33,078 nucleotides of DNA from Nanobdellota archaeon (GTDB lineage: Archaea > Nanobdellota > Nanobdellia > Woesearchaeales > WJIZ01): positions 1-33,078 of the forward strand of contig JAGLMD010000053.1 of assembly GCA_023140175.1 (NCBI GenBank), given 5' to 3'. Each line of letters starts with the position of its first letter. Positions within the stretch are counted from its first letter, which is position 1. Shown in pieces: positions 1 to 8,493 of this stretch. The notes below the pieces were generated by a model. The model ran no database searches. It had not been told where the DNA came from and saw only the letters and a list, made by a program, of their open reading frames with translations. Both the position numbers and the translations under genes were made by a program.

Positions 1-53
1 TAGTCGGAAAATTTATATATTTTCATGCATTTATAGCTATATTAGGAGATATT

Positions 54-518
54 ATGGCCATAGAGAAAGAAGAACTAAAGAAGCTGTCTCTTCAGGAGAG
101 AATTAAGAAATTAAAGGAGATTGAAGAAGAGAAAAAAATAGAGATTGAAGAAGCCGAGGATCTGATAAAAAGTGCTGAAGCAGAGATTGAGAGAAACAAG
201 GATGTACCGGATATAGAAGTGCCTGAGATAGAGCCCATTGATATTACCAGGATTTTTGGGGTCGAGGAAGGATTAGAAACCACAGTAAGAAGAGAAGTAA
301 ATGCTGAAGAGAATACGGAAATAAAGTATACTCCCTCTGCTGAATATGATGCTGAGGTTGGATCTTTATGGGCTGTGAGTGAAGGGAAAATAAAGGAAGA
401 TGAGCGAATTAGAAAATTTGAGGATAGTGTAAAGTATGAAACAACTGCTGACCAGGCAGATGATGCTACTGCATCAAGATCTGTCCATAAGAGAATAAAG
501 AAGTATACAATGGGCTGA
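54..518 (+). CDS. Acidic coiled-coil protein, function unknown (paralog of next gene)
   Basis: I do not recognise a named family. The 154-residue product starts with a highly charged amphipathic helix (about residues 5-50, rich in Glu/Lys/Ile/Leu) likely to form a coiled coil, followed by an acidic low-complexity part. There is no signal peptide or membrane segment, so it should be cytoplasmic. The gene just downstream shares the N-terminal pattern L-x-ERI-x-KLKEI and LIKSAEAEIE, and then the short EGLETTV block, so the two look like an ancient tandem duplication. The TATA-like element TTTATATATT at 12-21 and an AGGAG at 43-47 just before the ATG support this start. The role could be scaffolding or a partner in a complex, but nothing in the sequence decides it. 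Confidence 0.75.
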   Translation: MAIEKEELKKLSLQERIKKLKEIEEEKKIEIEEAEDLIKSAEAEIERNKDVPDIEVPEIEPIDITRIFGVEEGLETTVRREVNAEENTEIKYTPSAEYDAEVGSLWAVSEGKIKEDERIRKFEDSVKYETTADQADDATASRSVHKRIKKYTMG

Positions 519-566
519 TTTTGAGAAAACTTTATAAATTATATAGAATAGAGAATCTAAAACAAG

Positions 567-1223
567 ATGCGTTTAAACAAGAAACAGCTTAGTAAACTGC
601 CTCCTGAAGAGAGAATACATAAATTAAAGGAAATTCAGGAGACAAAGAAGGAAAAAACCAAAACAGTTAAGGAGATAGAGTCCCTTATAAAATCTGCTGA
701 AGAAGAGATAAGAAAAAAAGAGGATGTCGAAGAAGAAAAGCAGGGGGATATTTCTCAGATAGTTGAAAATAGTGAAGGCCTGGAAGATACGGTCATAGAA
801 GAGAGTCTGGAACATGAAGAGAAGGTAAAGTATGATTCTATAGTAACTACTGAGTATGATGTGAATCAGGCTCAGGGAGAAAAGTATGAGATACCCAATC
901 CTGAGCAAGAGGAAGAACAAAGAATAATGGAACAAGGTGCGAAAGCAGATTATAACCAGGAAACATATACTCCTGAGGAAAGAAAAGAAGGACAGCCTCA
1001 GGGTAATATGCCGCAAGAACAGGCAGGGGATTATAATGGTGTACAGACAGAGCAGGGAAAAGAAGAAGAAGATTTCAGCATGATGAGGCGGCCTGAAGAG
1101 ATCCAGGAATTAGTCAAAACAAGAGATGTTTTTGATCTGACTGATTTCAGTGTCATGAAAAAAGAGCTTATTGCGAAGGTTGTAAAGGAGTATGTCCCAA
1201 CATACCAGAACACTAGAGTATAA
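567..1223 (+). CDS. Acidic Gln/Glu-rich coiled-coil protein, paralog of the preceding gene
   Basis: The function is unknown. The 218-residue product has the same N-terminal helix as its neighbour (ERIHKLKEIQE, then LIKSAEEEI at about 40-48) and the same EGLEDTV block. A long Gln/Glu-rich, probably disordered middle (about 95-170) follows, and then a more ordered C-terminal segment (about 178-218, with DLTDFSVMKKELIAKVVKEY) that the shorter paralog lacks. That C-terminal helix could be a docking element. A TATA-like CTTTATAAAT at about 530-539 gives the gene its own promoter with a very short leader. The predicted protein is soluble. Composition-driven similarity to myosin-like or translation factors should be ignored; only the shared blocks with the paralog carry information. 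Confidence 0.75.
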   Translation: MRLNKKQLSKLPPEERIHKLKEIQETKKEKTKTVKEIESLIKSAEEEIRKKEDVEEEKQGDISQIVENSEGLEDTVIEESLEHEEKVKYDSIVTTEYDVNQAQGEKYEIPNPEQEEEQRIMEQGAKADYNQETYTPEERKEGQPQGNMPQEQAGDYNGVQTEQGKEEEDFSMMRRPEEIQELVKTRDVFDLTDFSVMKKELIAKVVKEYVPTYQNTRV

Positions 1224-1430
1224 CTAATGCTTTATTATGCTCCAGAATATTCTTAAGATTGATAAAAAAGAAAGTGCTATTATGATATAATTCTCTATAG
1301 TATATGATATACCAATACCAAAGACAGGAAGGCCCCTTCTTAGGTTGATGATGGAGATAAAGAAAAGTACAGTAAAAATCAATAAAAGGGCCAATAATAG
1401 TATGAGTTCTTTGTTTGTTGATTCTGGCAT
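1224..1430 (-). CDS. Small two-helix membrane protein
   Basis: A 68-residue protein on the minus strand that fills the gap between two plus-strand genes. It has two strongly hydrophobic segments (about residues 7-28 and 45-65) separated by a short loop with RRG, so it should be an integral membrane hairpin. The start is supported by a TATA-like AAATATAG (minus strand, about 1452-1459) some 26 bases before the ATG, the same leaderless layout as its neighbours. The stop codon directly abuts the stop of the upstream plus-strand gene. No family is recognised. The overlapping plus-strand frame has no such promoter and looks like a shadow. Confidence 0.55.
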   Translation of the reverse strand: MPESTNKELILLLALLLIFTVLFFISIINLRRGLPVFGIGISYTIENYIIIALSFLSILRIFWSIIKH

Positions 1431-1532
1431 GATAGTACTAATATTTAATTCTATATTTATTTATTTATGTTTTGGAGAAAATACTTCGAATTCCGGAAAA
1501 GGTTATATAGTCCAGGGGATTATAGCATAGTT

Positions 1533-2075
1533 ATGAGGGAGAAATACGAAAAAGTAAAGGGGGCATACAAAGAATTGCATAAGAAATTTCTTGAGAATAA
1601 CCCTTTTCTTATAAAATACCTTGATAATGGAGTATGGGCACCTTCCCTGCCTAAGGAATTGTTCAGGATATTTGGGAAATACGAAGACAAAAGCAAGACA
1701 ATCCTGGATCTTGGATCAGGAGACGGTTTGGCAGTGATGGTTGCTTCTGTATTCTTCAATCATGCTTATGGCGTTGAAATAGATAAAGGATTCTTTGATA
1801 TCTCGAATAAGATGAAGGAAAAGCTCGGCATAGATAATGTGACTTTCATAAAAGAAGATTTCTATAACCTAAACCTTAACAATTATGATATACTATTTAT
1901 AGCGCCTGACAAAGAATTCTCATTGAAGCTGGAGAACAAGATTGCAAAAGAACTTAATGGAATACTCATAGTATATTCATCGATATTTAAACCAAAGACA
2001 TTAAAGAAAATAGATGAATTTGAGACACACCATTTTTCAGTGAGTGTCTATGAAAACAAAGCAAAGAAAGTGTGA
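1533..2075 (+). CDS. Class I SAM-dependent methyltransferase
   Basis: The 180-residue product carries the Rossmann-fold SAM-binding motif ILDLGSGDG (about residues 57-65). The acidic end of the next strand is VEIDKG, and a later strand with ITFIKEDF-like spacing (NVTFIKEDFY) resembles the usual motif III region. The substrate cannot be read from the sequence. An in-frame ATG at 1467 would add 22 residues, but the TATA box GGTTATATAG at 1501-1510 lies inside that extension and is about 26 bases before 1533, so I take 1533 as a leaderless start. The 3' end overlaps the convergent DUF483-like gene by 28 bases. The protein is compact for the family and has no fused domain. Confidence 0.8.
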   Translation: MREKYEKVKGAYKELHKKFLENNPFLIKYLDNGVWAPSLPKELFRIFGKYEDKSKTILDLGSGDGLAVMVASVFFNHAYGVEIDKGFFDISNKMKEKLGIDNVTFIKEDFYNLNLNNYDILFIAPDKEFSLKLENKIAKELNGILIVYSSIFKPKTLKKIDEFETHHFSVSVYENKAKKV

Positions 2076-2893
2076 GGGTCGTCTATTTTTACATTTCCTA
2101 TCAGGAAATTATTTTTTCCAAGAACCTTTATATTATTCTTCCTCTTAAGGAGGTTATAGAAATCATTCTTGCAGCTGGGAATGACGCTATCAGGAGAATA
2201 TTCTACAATATCATCTGCTGCCTTAAAGCGATTGATGCTATAAACTCCGATGCCTTCAGAATAAATGACAACACATTTTAGGGCCTGCCTGAAATATGAA
2301 GCTATGTCTGTATCATGTTTCTCTATGATCGAGAGATTCCTTAAAGCAATCTTCTTGCTTTCTTCGCAGTGGAAGCTGCATGGAAAATGGGTCAATAGGC
2401 TTATATCAAAAACACGAAGAGAGTAATTATTCTGCCATGGATAGTTAATGCTATAGGAGTTATTGAATGTGAAAGGCAATAAATCAGATGTTCCTTTAGA
2501 TGCATCAGGGAAATTTTTTTCAAAAAACCTGCAGCAGCAATCAGGATAGCCCAATAATCTGCCCAGGCTGTAATGGTCATCATGCTTTTCATTTTTGAGG
2601 GCTTTTTTAGCAAGCTCTTTGTCCTTTGAGATATAGATGAAAGGATGGCCTTGCTGCGGATGATCAAGGCTAACTTTCAATGCCTTATCACTATAGTTTC
2701 GGGTTTTATCGACATGCTTGATGATCTTGAAATCAGAGACAACAAAAGAGAGATTATTCTTAGAAAGAATATCAAGAAAAGTCTTATCATTATAGAATAT
2801 CTGCCTTGTGACTGGCTTGGCATCTGCTAAAACATAAAGTATCTCTAAGGCCTTTGTCAATGAACCAAGATTATCTTTCAACTCTAAAAGCAT
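2048..2893 (-). CDS. DUF483-like archaeal Cys-rich protein
   Basis: A 281-residue protein resembling the archaeal DUF483 family of unknown function. The hallmark is a cysteine cluster: GYPDCCCRFF with three consecutive Cys at 119-121, and PCSFHC with Cys172 and Cys176, well placed to bind a metal or a [Fe-S] cluster. No signal peptide or membrane segment is seen. The assignment rests on the GYPxCC...F and PCSxxC pattern recalled from the family, not on a search. The start codon at 2893 is followed downstream by an uninterrupted frame. The gene shares its upstream region (2894-3011) with the divergent nucleotidyltransferase gene and overlaps the methyltransferase at its 3' end. Confidence 0.65.
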   Translation of the reverse strand: MLLELKDNLGSLTKALEILYVLADAKPVTRQIFYNDKTFLDILSKNNLSFVVSDFKIIKHVDKTRNYSDKALKVSLDHPQQGHPFIYISKDKELAKKALKNEKHDDHYSLGRLLGYPDCCCRFFEKNFPDASKGTSDLLPFTFNNSYSINYPWQNNYSLRVFDISLLTHFPCSFHCEESKKIALRNLSIIEKHDTDIASYFRQALKCVVIYSEGIGVYSINRFKAADDIVEYSPDSVIPSCKNDFYNLLKRKNNIKVLGKNNFLIGNVKIDDPHTFFALFS

Positions 2894-2935
2894 GACAAAT
2901 AAAGAAGTGAAGAACTATTTAATCCTTTTTATTAT

Positions 2936-2951
2936 ACTATTCAAAAATAGT
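2936..2951. promoter_or_regulatory. Small palindrome in a divergent promoter
   Basis: ACTATT and AATAGT form 6-bp inverted arms around CAAA. The site lies between the DUF483-like gene and the nucleotidyltransferase-HEPN gene, just upstream of the TATA-like CTTTATATAC (about 2958-2967) of the latter. It could be an operator for either gene. This is inference from position and symmetry only; in AT-rich DNA such short palindromes also occur by chance. Confidence 0.25.
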
Positions 2952-3011
2952 TACTAATCTTTATATACATTCTTTGTAATTTTGTAATTAATAGAGAGTG
3001 GGGACTAGATT

Positions 3012-3821
3012 ATGGAATTTGATATACCTAAAAGAGTGCATCCCAATATTGAGCATTACAGAAAAGAGGAGCTTGATATTGCAAAAAGGTTTGCTGCAGA
3101 AGTGAATAAAGAGATGGGCAGGTTTGTAAATGCGATTGTGCTCTTTGGTTCAAGCGCAAGAAATACTTCTACACCAAAGTCAGATATTGATGTGCTGGTG
3201 CTTATCGATGATATGTCTATCATCGTCAATAGGGATGTGGCAGATGCCTATAGGATGATAATTCAAAAAATGATAACCAAAGTATCGAGAAGGCTGCATG
3301 TTGTGACATTAAGGCTTACTGCTTTCTGGGATTATATAAGAAATGGTGATCCTATCGGGATAAACATACTAAGAGACGGCATATCTCTCTCTGATACGGG
3401 TTTCTTTGACCCATTGCAATTATTGCTCAAGAAAGGAAAGATAAGGCCTTCAAAGGAAAGCATATGGGCATATTATGTAAAGGCACCTTCAACCTTAAAT
3501 AACTCAAAGTGGCATATAATGCAGGCTGTCATTGACTTATACTGGGCTGTCATTGATTCTGCACATGCTGCTTTAATGAGCCAGAATGCTGTGCCGCCGA
3601 CTCCAGAGCATGTGGCAGATATGCTTGATGAAATACTTGTGAGGAATGGAAAACTAGAGAAGAAATATTCAAAGACTATGAAGTCTTTCTATGAGAGAGC
3701 AAAGGCTATAATGCACCGCGAGATACTTGAGGTAAAAGGCAGTGAATTTGATAAATACTTTGAAGAAGCAAATGAGTTTGTTGACAGGATGAAGATATTT
3801 ATTGATGGCCATAATGGTTAG
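3012..3821 (+). CDS. Nucleotidyltransferase (MNT-type) fused to a HEPN-like domain
   Basis: The 269-residue protein begins with a polymerase-beta-type nucleotidyltransferase domain (about 1-110): GSSAR at 46-50 and SDIDVLV with Asp58 and Asp60 as metal ligands. The third carboxylate expected on a later strand is not obvious (LHVVTL at about 95-100). The C-terminal half (about 150-265) is all-helical and contains R229-x5-H235, matching the R-x4-6-H signature of HEPN RNases. In classical MNT/HEPN toxin-antitoxin pairs these are two proteins, with MNT AMPylating HEPN; here they are one chain, so self-modification or a housekeeping role is possible. A TATA box at about 2958-2967 and a short G-rich leader precede the ATG. 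The protein is soluble. Domain 1 is secure; HEPN is inferred. Confidence 0.75.
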   Translation: MEFDIPKRVHPNIEHYRKEELDIAKRFAAEVNKEMGRFVNAIVLFGSSARNTSTPKSDIDVLVLIDDMSIIVNRDVADAYRMIIQKMITKVSRRLHVVTLRLTAFWDYIRNGDPIGINILRDGISLSDTGFFDPLQLLLKKGKIRPSKESIWAYYVKAPSTLNNSKWHIMQAVIDLYWAVIDSAHAALMSQNAVPPTPEHVADMLDEILVRNGKLEKKYSKTMKSFYERAKAIMHREILEVKGSEFDKYFEEANEFVDRMKIFIDGHNG

Positions 3822-3890
3822 ATTGTAGTGACTTTCTAGTAGTTATAAAGCGGCATATTTATAAAGCGATTCTTCTTCTGATATGTGAAG

Positions 3891-5036
3891 ATGTTTTATA
3901 ATGCTAAAAAGCAATCATTGAAATTAGAGAATAAGCTAAATGGCCTAGATAATAATGTAAATGAACTACTGAAATTAAGGGGAGAGGTGTTATCTGAATT
4001 TGGAAACAAAGTAAATTTGAATGAGTCTATATCCGACCTATTCCCTGTTTATTCAAAGATTGAAAGATTTGTTGAAGATAAGTCAAAGTACATACCATAT
4101 AGTTCAGATAATCTAGTGGATCTGATTACAGTCCTTTCCTTAGCAGTAGGATATGGCTCTTATTACCATAATGAAGATCAGATAGGGTCAAGTGATCCAT
4201 CTATTGGAATAACCTATTTAGGTGAGAAGACAGGCCAGATCATCCAGGGGATGTATACAGGTGCTTTATTATCAATGATAAGCAGAGGAAACCAGAAACA
4301 AGGATCTTCTGGTAAATTAATTCTTGATGGCCATTCTTTTAAGAAGGAGTTTAGGAAGAAATTTAAATTATCAGCAAAAGCAGATACTAATATTAAGTGC
4401 AGTGGAAATCCGAATATCCCTTACTTGTTCCTTTTTGCCCGGGATTTTGATGATCTAATCATTAAGAATCTAAATGGTGATTATTTGGGTGCATATATGG
4501 CCAGCAGGGATGGAACAGGATATAAACTTGAATTTATTGGATGCAAAGGCAATCGTATTGGAGAAGGTATCTCTTCTGAAAAAGGCAAGCTGTTTAATCT
4601 TACAGGGAGGGATTGTGAAGGAGATAGATCATTTTCAAAGGGTGCAAGCTATAATGGTTTTATAGGTTTTATGTATGCTCAAGGCATGAAGGGAAATAAT
4701 TTGCTCTATAAATATGGGGAAGGGGGATCTACACCTATTTTTATTTTAGACGACATAAAGGATGAATTGAATCATCCGGAACTTTTTGCAGATGGCGGCA
4801 AATGTGAAATCATGTATATCAGAAACAGCAAAGCAAACAACACCAAGAATGCCCATAAAATTTTTAGAGGAAGTGTATCTAGTGATGCTAACTTAAATCA
4901 TATTATTGTCAAGAATAATGGAGATAGTTTCATGATAACTGTTTCAGGAGAATATTCTGGGGCGATATCTAATTGGATTGATGATAAAAAAGAGATCGAT
5001 AAGCTTCTTGATAAATATGATCTATTGTGTGTTTAA
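3891..5036 (+). CDS. Unknown protein, helical N-terminus and beta-rich C-terminus
   Basis: No family is recognised in this 381-residue product. Residues about 1-75 are helical and charged. A Gly/Ser-rich stretch with two weakly hydrophobic segments (about 80-135) comes next, and then a beta-like region rich in Gly, Asn and Asp with repeated GxxxG-type turns. No signal peptide is visible. A GTG at 3885 would add two residues, but the TATA box ATTTATAAAG at 3857-3866 is about 28 bases before the ATG at 3891, which favours a leaderless start there. It stands alone between the nucleotidyltransferase and taw3 genes. It may be lineage-specific; the Asn/Gly content and lack of known motifs mean no function should be attached. 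Confidence 0.6.
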   Translation: MFYNAKKQSLKLENKLNGLDNNVNELLKLRGEVLSEFGNKVNLNESISDLFPVYSKIERFVEDKSKYIPYSSDNLVDLITVLSLAVGYGSYYHNEDQIGSSDPSIGITYLGEKTGQIIQGMYTGALLSMISRGNQKQGSSGKLILDGHSFKKEFRKKFKLSAKADTNIKCSGNPNIPYLFLFARDFDDLIIKNLNGDYLGAYMASRDGTGYKLEFIGCKGNRIGEGISSEKGKLFNLTGRDCEGDRSFSKGASYNGFIGFMYAQGMKGNNLLYKYGEGGSTPIFILDDIKDELNHPELFADGGKCEIMYIRNSKANNTKNAHKIFRGSVSSDANLNHIIVKNNGDSFMITVSGEYSGAISNWIDDKKEIDKLLDKYDLLCV

Positions 5037-5098
5037 TTCCTGCATCTTTATCCTGCTGAATAAAAAAATCTTTATATCAATACTTTCTTTTTAGTGTA

Positions 5099-5671
5099 AT
5101 GAGCTTTGAAAAGCAGAAAAAAGATATATTAACAAGAAGCGATAAGTCGAAGAAAGGAAGCATCGATGAAGGGATAAAACCATTGATTGATCTGATCAAT
5201 TCTCTTCCTGATCATTATACTACATCAAGCTGTGCAGGAAGGATACTTCTAATTGAGATTACTGATTCAGGAAGGAAAGATGAGAGTAAATGGGTATTTA
5301 TCAAGCATTCTAAAGTGAGTTTTAGTGAGATAAAGAAAGCACTAGCTGATATTTCTGATGAAAAGATATGGCTGAGGCAGGAGAGCATGATAATACATAT
5401 ATGCTGCAGAGATTTAGATAGTGCTAAGAAAATGCTCTCATTATGCTGGAAAGCCGGGTTAAAGAGGACTGGTATGATCACTATCGGGAAGAAGATTATA
5501 GTGGAGACGTTTGGAACAGAAAGATTAGATACGATTATAGCTGAGAAAGGGAATGTTATTGTTTCAGATGATTATCTTAGGGTATTGATAAGAGAAGCAA
5601 ATAAGAAATACACTAAGAATACAGCCAGAATAGAGAGACTATATAAGAAAATAAAAGAGTTAAAAAAATAA
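5099..5671 (+). CDS. taw3: tRNA(Phe) wybutosine-synthesis methyltransferase Taw3 (TYW3 homolog)
   Basis: The 190-residue product matches the TYW3/Taw3 family, which N-methylates the tricyclic imidazopurine intermediate at G37 of tRNA(Phe) using SAM. Visible family features are the N-terminal DKSKKGSID block (about 15-23), the TSSCAGR motif (about 42-48, Cys45), the central W-x-KH-like WVFIKHSKV segment, and the RxESMIIHICCRD strand. Length is normal for archaeal members. It should be cytoplasmic. A TATA-like CTTTATATCA at about 5070-5079 lies about 26 bases before the ATG, so the transcript is probably leaderless. Other wybutosine genes (taw1, taw2, trm5) are not in this window. The C-terminal Lys/Arg-rich helix probably contacts tRNA. 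Confidence 0.88.
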   Translation: MSFEKQKKDILTRSDKSKKGSIDEGIKPLIDLINSLPDHYTTSSCAGRILLIEITDSGRKDESKWVFIKHSKVSFSEIKKALADISDEKIWLRQESMIIHICCRDLDSAKKMLSLCWKAGLKRTGMITIGKKIIVETFGTERLDTIIAEKGNVIVSDDYLRVLIREANKKYTKNTARIERLYKKIKELKK

Positions 5672-5678
5672 AAAATAA

Positions 5679-7304
5679 TTACTTTTTCTTTGTAAGTAAG
5701 ACTACTATCAACACTATCAGCCCTATCAGAACTATTGCTGCAACTCCCAACAGTGCGATATAACCTATTGAACCCATAAAGCCCCCTTCCTCTACCTGAG
5801 CAATCACTGGGAACTGAGTGCCTGGTATGGTTGTATCGTCATCTTTAGGCGGCTCAATTATGATATCTACCCTATCATCTTCTTCATCTTCATCAGGTAT
5901 GTCTACTGGCGGCTTAGATACTGCACATTTCTCAACTGTCAAGATAACTGTTTCACTATAGTCCTGCTCTGGCCTTTTGGTCTCATCATAATAGACATCA
6001 ATTTCTATGATATAATCTCCAGGCTCAACATCGGCTGCATCAATCCTGATGCTTTCGGTATATTCTGAATCATCAACACCTTCATCAAGTTCTATATCTA
6101 TCTCTTCAAAATCCAATCCAAGGTCTAGATTAGTCACAGTTATTCTTACCTCGTCTTGATCATTTTTTCCAAGATTTAATATTTCAAGATCCAGTTCTGT
6201 TCTTCTATTGCAACTTACTATAGGAGATTTCAATCTAGCTTCCATTATCCTTACGTCATCCTTTTCTTTCTCTATCTCGAGCACATATTCTAATCTAATC
6301 TCAAAATCATTATTATTTTCATCTTCGCCTTCAACTAAGATTATAAAATCATATGTTGTACCATCATCATCAACTTTCCAGGGTATTTCAAGCTCTACCT
6401 TGAAATCTTCATCCTTATCAGCCTTAATATCATCAGTATCAGACTCCTCATCAATTTCATCGCCATCATCTATATCCTCTATTGTGACTGTTACCATGAC
6501 ATCTTCTATGTCAACCTCTTCATCACCATCACCACTATACAGATTTGCGATCTCGAGGTTTACTACTATCTTATCTCCTGGATGAGCTGGCTCGTCTATT
6601 TTATAGCTATCTGATTCACATGAATCATCATCACATATATTTTTGTCAGTGCTACTGCCTACCTTAATATCAAGGTCTGTTATCTGCAACTTAACATCCT
6701 CTCTTACAGTTATAGTTACACTATCCTGAGCTGAAAGGTCGCCATCATCAGTTACATTTAACTGGAAAACATATGTTCCTGCTTGTGCTGGTGTGAATGT
6801 AGGCTTTTGTGCAGCAGCGTTTGAAAGAGTTACTGTAGTGCCAGATGTCTGGCTCCATGTATAAGTCAAAGTGTCAAGGTCAAGATCTGAACTTCCTGAA
6901 CCATCAAGTGTTACAGTATCGTTAATATCAACTGTCTGGTCAGGGCCTGCATTTGCTGTAGGGGCTCTGTTTACGTTATTTACAGTTATTGTTGCGGTTG
7001 TGCTATTTGAGGAATTAGCATCTGAAACTGTAAGCAAGACAGTATATGTGCCTGCATCACCATAACCAGTAAGCCATTCAAATGTTGCAGTTGTGTTATC
7101 TTCATATGTTTTTGTTAATTGAGCAGTCATGTTAGTTATAAATGTTGAACTTCCATTGTCAGGAATAGTTGATGTAATGTTAAATACCAGAGTAGAAGTT
7201 TCATTTACAGAAAGTATTGTTGGTGCATTTATTATAACAGGATTTGCACTCACCAAACCCACAAGAAATAACACCAATATACTAAAAATAGTTAATTTTT
7301 TCAT
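5679..7304 (-). CDS. Secreted PKD-domain surface protein with C-terminal anchor
   Basis: A 541-residue exported protein. Residues 1-20 form a signal peptide ending LVSA. An Ig-like domain (about 21-110) is followed by a PKD/REJ-type domain (about 112-200, NRAPTANAGPDQ, LDGSGSSD, then VFQLNVTD). Next come a very acidic beta domain (about 203-355) and a module bounded by two cysteines (SPIVSC ... TVEKC) that also occurs in the two genes upstream. A Pro/Asp linker, a transmembrane helix (about 512-537) and a KKK tail end the chain. It should sit in the cell envelope facing outward. A GGGGGAT ribosome site precedes the ATG, and TATA-like elements at 7337-7373 give it a promoter separate from the 10241-7399 pair. 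It resembles COG1361-type S-layer-like proteins. Confidence 0.8.
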   Translation of the reverse strand: MKKLTIFSILVLFLVGLVSANPVIINAPTILSVNETSTLVFNITSTIPDNGSSTFITNMTAQLTKTYEDNTTATFEWLTGYGDAGTYTVLLTVSDANSSNSTTATITVNNVNRAPTANAGPDQTVDINDTVTLDGSGSSDLDLDTLTYTWSQTSGTTVTLSNAAAQKPTFTPAQAGTYVFQLNVTDDGDLSAQDSVTITVREDVKLQITDLDIKVGSSTDKNICDDDSCESDSYKIDEPAHPGDKIVVNLEIANLYSGDGDEEVDIEDVMVTVTIEDIDDGDEIDEESDTDDIKADKDEDFKVELEIPWKVDDDGTTYDFIILVEGEDENNNDFEIRLEYVLEIEKEKDDVRIMEARLKSPIVSCNRRTELDLEILNLGKNDQDEVRITVTNLDLGLDFEEIDIELDEGVDDSEYTESIRIDAADVEPGDYIIEIDVYYDETKRPEQDYSETVILTVEKCAVSKPPVDIPDEDEEDDRVDIIIEPPKDDDTTIPGTQFPVIAQVEEGGFMGSIGYIALLGVAAIVLIGLIVLIVVLLTKKK

Positions 7305-7398
7305 TTTTTAAATCCCCCATGTTTATAGATTATTGTAATTATATAGTGAAAATAATTATAGCTTTATAAATTTTTCTATTTTATAGTAGTTAAAAATG

Positions 7399-8493
7399 TT
7401 ACTTTTTTAGGATTATGAAAGCTGCACCAACTGCAAAAATAACTAAGCCCAAGAGCAGGATAAATGCTATTGCCAGAACAAGTGTATATTCATCAGTTTG
7501 GGCAAAGTTTATTCTGTCTTTCTTAACTACTTTAGCAGCTATAGGCTGACTGTTTTCAGATTCAGCTTTAGACTCCGGTGTATATACATTTGTAATCACT
7601 TCTTTTGTCTCTTCCGGCTTTTCCTCTTGCTTTGGTTTTGGTTTAGCTTTTTTCTTACATTCATCAATCTCTAATTCAACATATTTTGATACTAAGTTGT
7701 TATCATATTCAACTATAAAATCAATCTGATGTGTTCCCTGTACAAGCTCCGGAGCTAATCTTACAGAATCACTGTAGTCATCATTCTCATCAAGCTCTAT
7801 GCTTTTTTTATAGTTAAGGTTTAGTTGTTCATTTATTATCCTGATTAATGGTCTTTCATCCTCTTTTCCAATATTCATAATATTATAATCCAGTTTGATA
7901 TTATTGCTGCATGTTAATAAAGAAGGCGATATAGTCAAACTTCCTATTATTATCTCATGCCTGTTTTTCTTGAATTCTATCTCTCCTAACTCATTTTTTG
8001 CAGTATACTCTCCTTCTGTGTCTTTACCTTTTCCTTTGACTTCGACAATTATATTATAAGAATCTCCGTGCTCAACATCATAAGGCATTATGAAAGTGAA
8101 TTTAATCTGTTCTGAATCACCCTCTTCCAGATCAAAATTATCGTCATCTTCTATATCATTGCCGCCATCATCTTCCAGGCCATCAAATTCAACAGTGATA
8201 TCAATATCTTCAATGTCTTCTCCTGCATTATTCTTTACTTTAATCTTTACTGTAACCTCTTCGCCTGGCTCTGGTCTTGATGGTGAAACTTTTATTGATA
8301 TTATTGCCAATAAATCTAAATCTTCTTCCTCAATAGTACCAGAATCTGGAGGAGGTGCAACAACAGCTGCTTCTTCTTCAGCAGGGCAAAAGTCAGGATC
8401 TCCAAAAAAAGGGTCGCTTGGTACACATATTGAATCTGCATAAATAGAAATAGCAAAAAGTATCATAACTAGTGAAATTATTATTTTTTTCAT
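7399..8493 (-). CDS. Secreted acidic surface protein, paralog with C-terminal anchor
   Basis: The 364-residue product has a signal peptide (about 1-19) and a short Cys-containing mature N-terminus. A COG1361-like beta domain (IKVSPSRPEPGEEVTVKIKVKN, about 67-90 onward) with a strongly acidic stretch follows. The shared Cys-bracketed module comes next (SLLTC ... LEIDEC), then a Lys/Glu/Pro linker and one transmembrane helix (about 338-361) ending in LKK. It is the smallest of the three paralogs and lacks the extra N-terminal Ig/PKD domains. Its ATG overlaps the stop of the upstream surface-protein gene (ATGA at 8490-8493), so the two are co-transcribed and translationally coupled. The probable role is in the envelope or surface layer. 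Confidence 0.8.
   Translation of the reverse strand: MKKIIISLVMILFAISIYADSICVPSDPFFGDPDFCPAEEEAAVVAPPPDSGTIEEEDLDLLAIISIKVSPSRPEPGEEVTVKIKVKNNAGEDIEDIDITVEFDGLEDDGGNDIEDDDNFDLEEGDSEQIKFTFIMPYDVEHGDSYNIIVEVKGKGKDTEGEYTAKNELGEIEFKKNRHEIIIGSLTISPSLLTCSNNIKLDYNIMNIGKEDERPLIRIINEQLNLNYKKSIELDENDDYSDSVRLAPELVQGTHQIDFIVEYDNNLVSKYVELEIDECKKKAKPKPKQEEKPEETKEVITNVYTPESKAESENSQPIAAKVVKKDRINFAQTDEYTLVLAIAFILLLGLVIFAVGAAFIILKK

Noticed and set aside
624-1016. Minus-strand hydrophobic frame opposite the second coiled-coil gene
   Set aside because: It is the antisense shadow of charged codons and has no promoter.
3012-5036. Two-gene MNT/HEPN toxin-antitoxin module
   Set aside because: The HEPN-like domain is fused to the nucleotidyltransferase, and the following gene has its own promoter and no toxin signature.
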